A stretch of DNA of 16,100 nt from Rubrobacter sp. GTDB taxonomy: Bacteria; Actinomycetota; Rubrobacteria; Rubrobacterales; Rubrobacteraceae. Both the position numbers and the translations under genes were made by a program. The notes beneath the pieces were generated by a model. The model saw only the letters and a program-made list of their open reading frames with translations, was not told the DNA's origin and did no database searches. Below, one piece after another: positions 6,337 to 12,924 of the stretch; position 1 is the first letter of the stretch; every line of letters starts with the position of its first letter. Location of the stretch: positions 1-16,100 of the forward strand of contig JADDPM010000024.1 in assembly GCA_016781885.1 (NCBI GenBank), given 5' to 3'.

Positions 6337-6978
6337 CTACGGCTGCAAACGTTCGATCTCCCACCCCTCATCCGAGCGACGGTAGACCAAACGGTCGTGC
6401 AGCCGGTTCTCGCGTCCCTGCCAGAACTCCATCTCCTCCGGCTCGACCCGATACCCGCCCCAGAAAGACGGGCGCGGAACTTCGCGCCCCTCGTACTCCC
6501 TCTCCAGCTCCCGCAGCCGCCCCTCCAGAACCTCCCGTCCCTCGACCGGCCTGCTCTGCGCACTAGCCCACGCCCCGAGACGGCTCCCACGAGGACGGCT
6601 CTGATAGTACGCCTCGGACTCCTCTCCCGAAACGCGCGAGGTCCGCCCCTCTACCCGCACCTGCCGCTCCAGCTCGCCCCAGTAGAAGACCAGCGCACAG
6701 TATGGGTTTTCTTCCAGCTCCCGGCCCTTGCGCCCCTCGTAGTTGGTGTAGAAGACGAAGCCCCGTTCGTCGAAGCCCTTGAGGAGCACTACCCGGGCGG
6801 AGGGACGGCCTGCTCGCGTCGCGGTGGCGAGGATCATGGCGTTGGGCTCATGCAGGTTGGCGGAGAGCGCATCGCCGAACCACCTGCGGAACAGCCCTAT
6901 CGGGTCCGGGTGGGCGTCGGACTCGTGGAGGCCGGCGCGGGTATACTCCCTGCGTAGATCGGCTACGGAGCGTCCCAA
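6337..6978 (-). CDS. pdxH: Pyridoxamine 5'-phosphate oxidase
   Basis: An FMN-dependent cytosolic oxidase that converts pyridoxine or pyridoxamine 5'-phosphate to pyridoxal 5'-phosphate. The product is 213 aa, as in the family. FMN/PLP-binding elements include SARVVLLKGFD (60-70), FYTNYEGRKGRELEENP (76-92), QSRPRGSRLGAWASAQS (126-142) and the diagnostic C-terminal signature EFWQGRENRLHDR (184-196). The start is TTG 6978, giving the usual N-terminus (LRREYTRAGL, DPIGLFRRW). It lies 5 nt after the stop of the DUF427 gene and has no clear ribosome binding site, so it is probably translated by coupling. Its gene partners suggest no particular pathway; PLP supply is general housekeeping. Confidence 0.95.
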   Translation of the reverse strand: MGRSVADLRREYTRAGLHESDAHPDPIGLFRRWFGDALSANLHEPNAMILATATRAGRPSARVVLLKGFDERGFVFYTNYEGRKGRELEENPYCALVFYWGELERQVRVEGRTSRVSGEESEAYYQSRPRGSRLGAWASAQSRPVEGREVLEGRLRELEREYEGREVPRPSFWGGYRVEPEEMEFWQGRENRLHDRLVYRRSDEGWEIERLQP

Positions 6979-6983
6979 ACGCG

Positions 6984-7478
6984 TTACCAGCCCCGGGTTC
7001 CGGGGGCGCCCTTGAAGGGGCCTACGACCTCCGAAGTAACCCAACCGCCGTAGAAGTCCCCCTCCTGCGCCTCGACCTTCTCTCCGTCCACCCAGCAAGC
7101 ATCCATCAGCGAAGGGTAAAAGGCAACGTAGTCCTTCAGGCTCGCGTAGGCGGGCACGGGGTTCGGATAGGACCACGCGGCCCTCTGCTCCCTCCGCTCG
7201 TCCGTGACGAGGTCGTAGTAGCGCGCCACACCCTTCCACTCGCAGAAGGACCTGCCCTCCGCGAGCTTCAGGTGCTCCATTCGGATGTCCTCCGGCGGTA
7301 TGTAATAGACCGGAGGGTGGCTCGTCTCCAGGACCCTTTTGGCGCGCATCGTGTATGCGAGCGTTACCCCGCCGAAGACGATCTTCGTACGCTTCTCCGA
7401 ATCCTCCAGTCTCGGCGGGCGAGGGTAATCCCAGACGGACTCCTGCCCCGGACCGGGTTCTACGCGTCGGTTATCCAT
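6984..7478 (-). CDS. DUF427 domain protein
   Basis: A 164-aa protein of the DUF427 (PF04248) family, small beta-rich proteins of unknown function common in actinobacteria. The family core is clear: KIVFGGVTLAYTMRAKRVLE (32-51), PPVYYIPPEDI, the CEWKGVARYYDL block (79-90) and WSYPNPVP, closing with a Tyr-rich stretch ending in FYPS. ATG 7478 has AAGGAGG 8 nt upstream. It is the first gene of the DUF427-pdxH-FAH operon. No signal peptide or membrane segment is seen, so it is probably cytosolic. The tight coupling to pdxH is the only functional hint. Confidence 0.93.
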   Translation of the reverse strand: MDNRRVEPGPGQESVWDYPRPPRLEDSEKRTKIVFGGVTLAYTMRAKRVLETSHPPVYYIPPEDIRMEHLKLAEGRSFCEWKGVARYYDLVTDERREQRAAWSYPNPVPAYASLKDYVAFYPSLMDACWVDGEKVEAQEGDFYGGWVTSEVVGPFKGAPGTRGW

Positions 7479-7625
7479 CTATGTAGCCTCCTTGTCATTC
7501 TATGGAGTGTATGGGAGGAGCGTGCGAGATGTTGTGCGGGGGTTCGCCGCGCAGGGGTTATGTTTCTCGCTTCCGCCGTAGCATATCGATTGAGTACCGC
7601 GCTCGCCGCATCTTTGCTTCGGCAG

Positions 7626-7654
7626 TTGCGGGGACCAGCGCAGTAATATAGGAT
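7626..7654 (+). promoter_or_regulatory. Candidate promoter of the METTL27-like gene
   Basis: TTGCGG at 7626-7631 and TAGGAT at 7649-7654 are 17 nt apart, about 80 nt before the TTG start. The match to sigma-70-like consensus is partial. The rest of the 257-bp divergent gap between the DUF427 and methyltransferase genes shows no other clear signal. Confidence 0.25.
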
Positions 7655-7735
7655 GCGTAAGGGTAAATGTAAGGGATGCTTGGGCACCGTTGGCGGCGCG
7701 TTCGGGCGAGACCTCAAGCGCATGGGAGGCATGGT

Positions 7736-8389
7736 TTGAACGGAACCGACAGGGATGAGGGGCCGCAAAGTTCGCATAGCTTGCAGCCTGTGTTCGAAGC
7801 CAGGGATAGTCGGGAGTCCGCAGAGCTTTACGACAGCTGGGCGGAGGACTACGAGCGCAGCGTGGCGAGCTGGGGGTATATCACGCCTGCCGTCGCATCC
7901 GGGTTGTTCGGCCGTTACGTAAAACCCGAAGTCGGGACGGTGCTCGACGCCGGGGCGGGGACCGGTATAACCGGCGAGATCCTCGCGCTCCTCGGATATA
8001 GAGACATCGTGGGGATAGACGTCTCGCCCAAGATGTTGGAGCTTGCCCGCAGGAAGGGCGCATACAGGGAGCTGCGCCAGATGGAGCTCGGTGGACGGCT
8101 AGACTTCTCCGACGACGCCTTCGGCGCGGTCGTCTCCACGGGCGTCTTCGCCGCGGGCCACGCCCCGCCCGAATCGTTCGATGACCTGATCAGGGTGACC
8201 AAGCCCGGTGGTTATATGATCCTCAGCGTCCGCACCGACGTTTACCTGGAGGGGGGCTTCAAAGAGAAGCAAGAAGCCCTCGAAAGGGAGGAGCGGTGGC
8301 AGCTGATCGACGTAAGCGCCCCCTTCGCTCACCTGCGCTTCGAAAACCCAGACCTCAAGGTCCAGATCTTTGCGTACCGTGTGCTTTAA
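7736..8389 (+). CDS. Class I SAM-dependent methyltransferase, METTL27-like
   Basis: A 217-aa Rossmann-fold methyltransferase. SAM-binding motif I is VLDAGAGTGITGEIL (69-83), the acidic residue after beta-2 is D95 in IVGIDVS, and the post-motif region has LDFSDDAFGAVVSTGVF and VTKPGGYMILSVR. The N-terminal block YDSWAEDYE..VASWGYITP, the GHAPPESFDDLIR segment and the overall length resemble the METTL27 (WBSCR27) group, whose substrate is unknown. I chose TTG 7736 because GGGAGG at 7724-7729 lies 6 nt upstream; ATG 7676 would add 20 Arg/His-rich residues unlike the family. It appears monocistronic and is transcribed away from the pdxH operon. Confidence 0.9.
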   Translation: MNGTDRDEGPQSSHSLQPVFEARDSRESAELYDSWAEDYERSVASWGYITPAVASGLFGRYVKPEVGTVLDAGAGTGITGEILALLGYRDIVGIDVSPKMLELARRKGAYRELRQMELGGRLDFSDDAFGAVVSTGVFAAGHAPPESFDDLIRVTKPGGYMILSVRTDVYLEGGFKEKQEALEREERWQLIDVSAPFAHLRFENPDLKVQIFAYRVL

Positions 8390-8639
8390 ACGCGCTTGCA
8401 ACCGCAGCTCGGCGCTCGTGGTAGTGAGCAGCCCCCCGCACGCAGTACTCTAACGGCGTGACCGCCGCCAGCGGCGCGGGACGCTCCGGGAGACCAAAGG
8501 GCTTCGACGCGGCCACCCCTCCTCGATACTATCACGTCGAGAGGCGTGTCGACTGACCGGTCGCCAGGGCCACGGGACTAGCTCTCAGGCAAAGACGGGA
8601 TACCTGATAACGAACCCCTGTATAGTGCCCCGATCCTAA

Positions 8640-8785
8640 CCCTCGTAGCGCCGCCTCGACGTTCCTCAAGGCCTGCTTCGCCTGCGCGTACGAGTCCCCC
8701 GTGCCCCCTATGGTAGACGAGCAGTCCGACGCGCACCGCCCGCGAGTAGTCTACGGCGTCCTCCCAAAGCGTGTCGCTGCTCGCG
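8640..8785 (-). pseudogene. Decayed RidA (YjgF/YER057c/UK114) family gene
   Basis: Leftward frames show two separated RidA pieces. From 8785 to about 8717 one frame reads DTLWEDAVDYSRAVRVG, the usual N-terminus of the family. From 8705 to about 8640 another frame reads GTGDSYAQAKQALRNVEAAL, the family's central helix. The ~30 residues normally between them are gone, the frame changes, and neither the start nor the conserved C-terminal part is recognisable. RidA proteins hydrolyse reactive enamine/imine intermediates. The remnant begins about 16 nt after nudC on the same strand, so it was probably the third gene of that operon. The rest of 8390-8800 holds nothing else I can identify. Confidence 0.65.
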
Positions 8786-8800
8786 CCACACCCCCGTCCC

Positions 8801-9619
8801 TTACTCCGGCGCTTCGATGGTCTTGAGAGTCTTCAGCTCGCCGCGATGCCCGGCTACGAAATCCTCGATCATCCTCCGCGCGATGCTTACCCTTGGCGGA
8901 AGCTCCGGCAGGTCGTCGACCGGGTACCAGCTGGCGGTCTCAATCTCCGCCGGATCGGCCTTTAGCTCGCCGCCTGCGTAATCCGCGACGAAACCGATCA
9001 TAAGCGAGTTCGGGAACGGCCACGGCTGGCTCCCGAAGTACCTGAGGTTCCCCACCTCGACCCCGACCTCCTCGCGTATCTCCCGCTTTATGGTCTCCTC
9101 GATGGATTCTCCCGGCTCCACGAAGCCCGCGAGCACACTGTACATCCCCGGCGGAAAGCCCGGCGAGCGGGCCAGTAAGACCTCGTCTCCACGCCCGACC
9201 AGCACGATCACCGCCGGGCTCAAGCGCGGGTAGAAGACCAGGCCGCACCGTGGGCACTGCTTCGCGAGTTCCGTCGGACCTGGCACAGTCTCCGTCCCGT
9301 CCCTGCCGCAGAACCGGTGCGTCCTGTGCCACTCCACGATCTGCTTCGCCCGCCCCGCCATCAAGAAGAAAGCCTCACCGATGCCCCATAATCCCCGCAG
9401 GTCCCGGAACGCCGTCCCCTCCGGCGGCTCCACATTCGGTGGTAGGTCCACGGCGAAGCACCGCCGCCCCTCCATAACCCCTATCTCCAGCTCGAAAGCG
9501 TTGCTCAGCCCGAGGTTCTCTAGAGAACCCGCCTCCGGGACCCCAATCTGCTCCCCAAGATACACCAACAGTCGCTCTTCGCGGAACGCGAACCATAGAG
9601 GCGACTTTGTATCGCTCAA
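8801..9619 (-). CDS. nudC: NADH pyrophosphatase (Nudix), NudC type
   Basis: A 272-aa Nudix hydrolase that cleaves NAD(H) to NMN(H) and AMP, and in several bacteria removes NAD caps from RNA. The N-terminal domain is followed by a zinc-ribbon region (C104, C122, C125), the Nudix box GFVEPGESIEETIKREIREE (165-184) continuing VGV, and the NudC-specific SQPWPFPNS (197-205). One usual zinc cysteine is replaced: the first pair reads CGRD, with Asp107 where family members have Cys. The TTG start at 9619 is 3 nt after the stop of the dehydrogenase gene and has no clear ribosome binding site, so coupling is likely and the exact start is uncertain. Confidence 0.93.
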   Translation of the reverse strand: MSDTKSPLWFAFREERLLVYLGEQIGVPEAGSLENLGLSNAFELEIGVMEGRRCFAVDLPPNVEPPEGTAFRDLRGLWGIGEAFFLMAGRAKQIVEWHRTHRFCGRDGTETVPGPTELAKQCPRCGLVFYPRLSPAVIVLVGRGDEVLLARSPGFPPGMYSVLAGFVEPGESIEETIKREIREEVGVEVGNLRYFGSQPWPFPNSLMIGFVADYAGGELKADPAEIETASWYPVDDLPELPPRVSIARRMIEDFVAGHRGELKTLKTIEAPE

Positions 9620-9622
9620 ACG

Positions 9623-12487
9623 CTAGGAGGAGCCGTCGAGGCGGTTCGCCAGGTACTCGGCTGGGTGCTGGCCGCGGCGTCCGGTGCCACCCTGGATCTG
9701 CTCGCGGCAAGAGGTCCCCGGGGCGATCACGACGCTCTCGTCCGCCTCCCTGACCGCCGGGAAGAGCCGCCTCTCCCCCATCTTTATCGAGACCTCGTAC
9801 TTCTCCTTCTCGTACCCGAAGAGCCCCGCCATCCCGCAACACCCCGAGTCCACGACCGTCACCTCCGTCCCCGGCGCGAGCGCGAGCACTTTTTCGGTAG
9901 GCCCGGTGCCGACGAGCGCCTTCTGGTGGCAGTGACCGTGCAACAACACCGGCGAGCCGCCCCGCAGCGGCAGCTCCGCGTCTAGCTCCAGCAGCGCCTC
10001 CTCGAAGAGGCGCGTCGCTTCGGCTAGCTTCTCCACGCGCTGGTCATTAGGCAGCAGCTTTCTGTAGTCGTCGCGCATCGTGAGGATACAGCTCGGCTCC
10101 AGGCCGACTAACGGTATCCCGCGCTCCACCAGCGGCGTCAGGAGGTCGAGGTTGCTTTTCGCGTTCTCACGGGCGGCGTCCACGAGCCCCTCGGAGAGCA
10201 TCGGCCGCCCACAGCAGACCACCTCGGGCAGATGGACCTTCGCGCCTGCCGCGGCGAAGAGGCGGACCGCCCCCACTCCGATCTCCGGCCACTGGTACTC
10301 GGTCCACGTATCGTTGAACAGTGCCACCTCGACCGGTCCCTCTCCCTGCGGCAGACCGGGAAAGCGCTTCGAGAAGACCTTCTTCGTGACCTTCGGTAGA
10401 TTGCGGCGGGGATCTATCCCGATGAGAGAGGCGGCATAGCGGGCGAGGCGGGTATCCGCGACGGCGTTGAACAGCGACGGGGCGAGGGAGGCGAGGGCGA
10501 GTTGGAGGCGGATGTGCCCGGTGATCTTTTGTCGCAGCGAGAAGCCGTGCCTCTGGCCCATCTGCGAGAGGACCTCGATCTTCATGCTCGCGACGTCCAC
10601 CTGCGAGGGGCACTCGCTCTTGCACGCCTTGCAGCCGACGCAGAGGTTCATGACCTCCTTCATCTTCTCGCCGGTCAACTCCTCGGGCGGCAGGGTGCCT
10701 TCGAGGATCGAGCGGAGCATGTTCGCCCGCGCCCGCGTCGAGTCCTGCTCGTCCAGGGTGACCATGAACGAGGGGCACATCGTCCCCGTGTTCTTCTTGC
10801 GGCAGAAGCCCGAGCCGTTGCAGAGCTCCACCGCCGCCGCGAAGCCGCCCTGATCCGTGAAGTCCAGGTTAGTCCCCAGGGGTAGCCGTTTGCGGCCCGG
10901 CCCGATGCGGAGCTGCTCGTCCATCGGCGACGGGTTCACAATCACGCCGGGGTTCATCATCCCTTTCGGGTCCCACGCCCTCTTCACCTCGCCGAAGGCG
11001 CGCACGATCTCCGGCCCGTACATCTGCTCCAGGAACTCCGAGCGAGAGAGCCCATCACCATGCTCCCCGGAGACGGACCCGCCAAGCTCGTCCACGAGCC
11101 CCGCGACCTCCTCGGCGATACGCCGCATCCGGGCCACACCCTCGGGGTCGCTCGTGTCCAGCGCCGGTCGGACGTGCAGGGTGCCAACGCTCGCGTGGCC
11201 GTAGAAGCAGGCCCACGTGTCGTTCTCCTCCACGATCTCCTCGAACCGTGTCACGAACTCCTCCAGCCGGTCCGGCGGCACCGCCGCGTCCTCGACGAAC
11301 GCGACCGGCTTGTCTTTCTCCGCCGTCCCCAGAAGCAGCGGCAAGATTGATTTCCGCAGCTTGACCGTCTGGGTCATCTGATCGTTCGTCCGCAGGGGTA
11401 CCGCGACCGACGCCCCAACCCTATCCGCCAGCTCGTCGAGCTTGCCGAAGCGCTCGTCCAGCTCTTCCTGAGTCCCGCTCCACTCGACAAGCAACACGGC
11501 CTTCGGCTCTCCCTGTACGAAACGGGTCGAGCCCTTGTAGGCGGGCGCGCCGCGGGCGCGTCCTATCGCCACGTCGTCGAGGAGCTCGATGGCCGACGGG
11601 TCCTCCTCCAGAAGCTCTACCGTGGCGCGGGCGGAGGCGGCCAAAGAGTCGAACTGGAACGAGGCGAGCGCGCGCTGGGGCGGGAGATGTTGCAGCCGGA
11701 GCTCTGCCCGGGTTATGACGGCGAGCGTGCCCTCCGATCCGCACACGAGCCTGTTGAGGTCGAGGGTATCGGGGTCAATGAGGGTGTCGAGACCGTAACC
11801 GGAGACGCGACGGATCAGCTTCGGGTAGCGGCGCTTTATCTCGTCGGCGTACCGCTCACCAACTTGCAGGGCGTTCTGCAAGAGCCGGACCTCCGCGCCG
11901 TCGCCCCGGGCACGCCTCTCGGCCTCGCTCCTCGAAAGAGGCTTTAACTCTACGGTCTCGCCGGTCGCTAAAACGCAGCGCAGGGAGAGGACCTGGTCCG
12001 CCGTCGTCCCGAAGACGAGCGAGCGCATCCCGGCGGAGTTGTTGCCGATCATACCGCCCAACGTAGCCACATCCGAGGTCGAGGTGTCCGCTCCAAAGAC
12101 CAGGCCGTGCGGCTCGACACGGGCGTTTAGCTCCCCCTGTATAACGCCCGGTTCCACGGAGCATGTCCCGTTCTCCAGGTCTACCTCGGAGATCTCCTGC
12201 ATCAGGGTGGTGTCGAGGGCGATGCCGGGTGCGGTGGCCTGTCCGGCCAGAGACGTTCCGGTGCCGCGCGGGGTGATGGAGAGGCCTATCTCGCGGGCCG
12301 CGTCGATGGTCCTGCGAATATCCTCCTCGGAGCGGACGACGGCGACGGCGACCGGCCTCCTGAGGTATATCGAGGCGTCCGTGGACCACAAAGCACGGGC
12401 GGCCGGGTCGGTGCGCAGGTACCCGTCTAGCCTGCCGTCGAGAGCGGCGCGGAGCTTCCGGGTCGGAGAGGTATCCAGATCTAGCAC
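9623..12487 (-). CDS. FAD-binding and 4Fe-4S 2-hydroxyacid dehydrogenase, GlcD-GlcF fusion type
   Basis: A 954-aa oxidoreductase that joins a D-lactate/glycolate-type FAD dehydrogenase to an iron-sulfur electron-transfer module (YdiJ-like). The PCMH FAD-binding domain is at ~43-225, with PRGTGTSLAGQA (73-84) and GGMIGNNSAGMRS (144-156). FAD-oxidase C-terminal domain follows at ~250-515, with GEHGDGLSRS (474-483) and FYGHASVGTLHVRP. Two 4Fe-4S sites use CNGSGFC..MCP (C556, C562, C571) and CVGCKACKSECP (C616, C619, C622, C626). Two CCG repeats follow (VCCGRP at ~757-762, DSGCCGMAG at ~880-888). GTG 12487 has GGGGAG 9 nt upstream. It probably feeds electrons from a 2-hydroxyacid to the quinone pool at the membrane. 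The exact substrate is not readable. It leads the operon with nudC. Confidence 0.93.
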   Translation of the reverse strand: MLDLDTSPTRKLRAALDGRLDGYLRTDPAARALWSTDASIYLRRPVAVAVVRSEEDIRRTIDAAREIGLSITPRGTGTSLAGQATAPGIALDTTLMQEISEVDLENGTCSVEPGVIQGELNARVEPHGLVFGADTSTSDVATLGGMIGNNSAGMRSLVFGTTADQVLSLRCVLATGETVELKPLSRSEAERRARGDGAEVRLLQNALQVGERYADEIKRRYPKLIRRVSGYGLDTLIDPDTLDLNRLVCGSEGTLAVITRAELRLQHLPPQRALASFQFDSLAASARATVELLEEDPSAIELLDDVAIGRARGAPAYKGSTRFVQGEPKAVLLVEWSGTQEELDERFGKLDELADRVGASVAVPLRTNDQMTQTVKLRKSILPLLLGTAEKDKPVAFVEDAAVPPDRLEEFVTRFEEIVEENDTWACFYGHASVGTLHVRPALDTSDPEGVARMRRIAEEVAGLVDELGGSVSGEHGDGLSRSEFLEQMYGPEIVRAFGEVKRAWDPKGMMNPGVIVNPSPMDEQLRIGPGRKRLPLGTNLDFTDQGGFAAAVELCNGSGFCRKKNTGTMCPSFMVTLDEQDSTRARANMLRSILEGTLPPEELTGEKMKEVMNLCVGCKACKSECPSQVDVASMKIEVLSQMGQRHGFSLRQKITGHIRLQLALASLAPSLFNAVADTRLARYAASLIGIDPRRNLPKVTKKVFSKRFPGLPQGEGPVEVALFNDTWTEYQWPEIGVGAVRLFAAAGAKVHLPEVVCCGRPMLSEGLVDAARENAKSNLDLLTPLVERGIPLVGLEPSCILTMRDDYRKLLPNDQRVEKLAEATRLFEEALLELDAELPLRGGSPVLLHGHCHQKALVGTGPTEKVLALAPGTEVTVVDSGCCGMAGLFGYEKEKYEVSIKMGERRLFPAVREADESVVIAPGTSCREQIQGGTGRRGQHPAEYLANRLDGSS

Positions 12488-12527
12488 GTTTGCAAACTCC
12501 CCTCTGGTTCCTGACGAGACGGACTGA

Positions 12528-12539
12528 GGTAAGTTTACC
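12528..12539. promoter_or_regulatory. Short palindrome upstream of the dehydrogenase gene
   Basis: GGTAA-GT-TTACC is a perfect 5-bp-arm inverted repeat about 41-52 nt upstream of GTG 12487. The position suits an operator, for example of a GntR-type regulator of 2-hydroxyacid use, but 5-bp arms can occur by chance. Confidence 0.2.
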
Positions 12540-12577
12540 GTGTTTGTGCCCCTGGGCTACGAGTACGCAGCTTAAGC

Positions 12578-12607
12578 CGAGGGAGCGAGATCGCTCCCGC
12601 TCCCTCG
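12578..12607 (-). terminator. Strong hairpin downstream of the osmoprotectant-gene remnant
   Basis: CGAGGGAGCG at 12578-12587 pairs with CGCTCCCTCG at 12598-12607. A competing inner stem, GGGAGCG/CGCTCCC with a 4-nt loop (12581-12598), overlaps it. It lies just beyond the stop of the leftward osmoprotectant-binding remnant, where its terminator should be, and upstream of the dehydrogenase gene. There is no T-tract on the leftward strand. Confidence 0.45.
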
Positions 12608-12608
12608 A

Positions 12609-12656
12609 TTATCTTTTCCTAACCGATGAAGCTTATCTTTTCCTAGCCGATGAAGC
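12609..12656. repeat. 24-bp tandem duplication, one mismatch
   Basis: Positions 12609-12632 and 12633-12656 are the same 24-bp unit (TTATCTTTTCCTA.. to ..GAAGC) with a single A/G difference. The unit covers the last codons and stop of the osmoprotectant-binding remnant (FIG-stop on the leftward strand), so the duplication copied that gene end just past itself. It looks like a simple slippage or recombination event. Confidence 0.85.
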
Positions 12657-12828
12657 CGTTGTCGCGCAGGAACGTCTCGACGACCTCCAGGTTGAGCTGC
12701 TGCATCTGCTCGGTGGCGAGGAGCGGGGAGATCTCGCCGAAGAGATCCGCGAGCTGCTCGTTCTCCTCGAGCAGCTCACGATTGACAAAACCCATTATCA
12801 CAGGCAATATATGCTTCGCAAGTTGCAT
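12643..12828 (-). pseudogene. C-terminal remnant of an osmoprotectant ABC transporter substrate-binding protein (OpuCC/OsmF type)
   Basis: A leftward 61-codon frame reads NRELLEENEQLADLFGEISP, then LLATEQMQQLN and VETFLRDNGFIG. This matches the C-terminal end of glycine betaine/carnitine/choline-binding proteins, where a helix ending TMQxLN is followed by a VD..DP spacer and then VAxxFLxxxGLI. The spacer of about 14 residues is missing, and nothing upstream of residue ~15 resembles the family. Only about 45 family residues remain of some 300. The rest of the transporter operon is not in the window; the asnB promoter and leader now overlie this stretch. Confidence 0.6.
12782..12813 (+). promoter_or_regulatory. 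Candidate asnB promoter
   Basis: An exact TTGACA at 12782-12787 is followed by CAATAT at 12805-12810 (17 nt spacer) or TATATG at 12808-12813 (20 nt spacer). Neither -10 is perfect. Transcription from here would give a leader of about 110 nt before asnB that includes the terminator-like hairpin at 12847-12875. Confidence 0.35.
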
Positions 12829-12846
12829 GAGTGGAACAAGCGGAGA

Positions 12847-12875
12847 GGGCGACCGTGGGTCGCCCGGATCTTTTT
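12847..12875 (+). terminator. Rho-independent terminator-like hairpin in front of asnB
   Basis: GGGCGACC at 12847-12854 and GGTCGCCC at 12858-12865 form an 8-bp stem with a GTG loop, followed by GGATC and TTTTT (12871-12875). It points in the direction of asnB and lies 50 nt before its start codon. No intact rightward gene ends upstream, so it is either a relic of a lost gene or an attenuator in the asnB leader. Confidence 0.6.
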
Positions 12876-12924
12876 ATAAAGATGGTTGCAGCAGCCCGGA
12901 CAATCGAGAGGAGCATGAGGCCAG

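Noticed and set aside
7676..7735. Upstream ATG start for the METTL27-like gene
   Set aside because: The added 20 residues are Arg/His-rich and unlike the family, while TTG 7736 has a well-placed GGGAGG.
12490..12879. Rightward 129-codon open frame upstream of asnB
   Set aside because: It is antisense to the osmoprotectant-binding remnant, passes through the hairpin and the tandem repeat, and ends within the asnB leader terminator.
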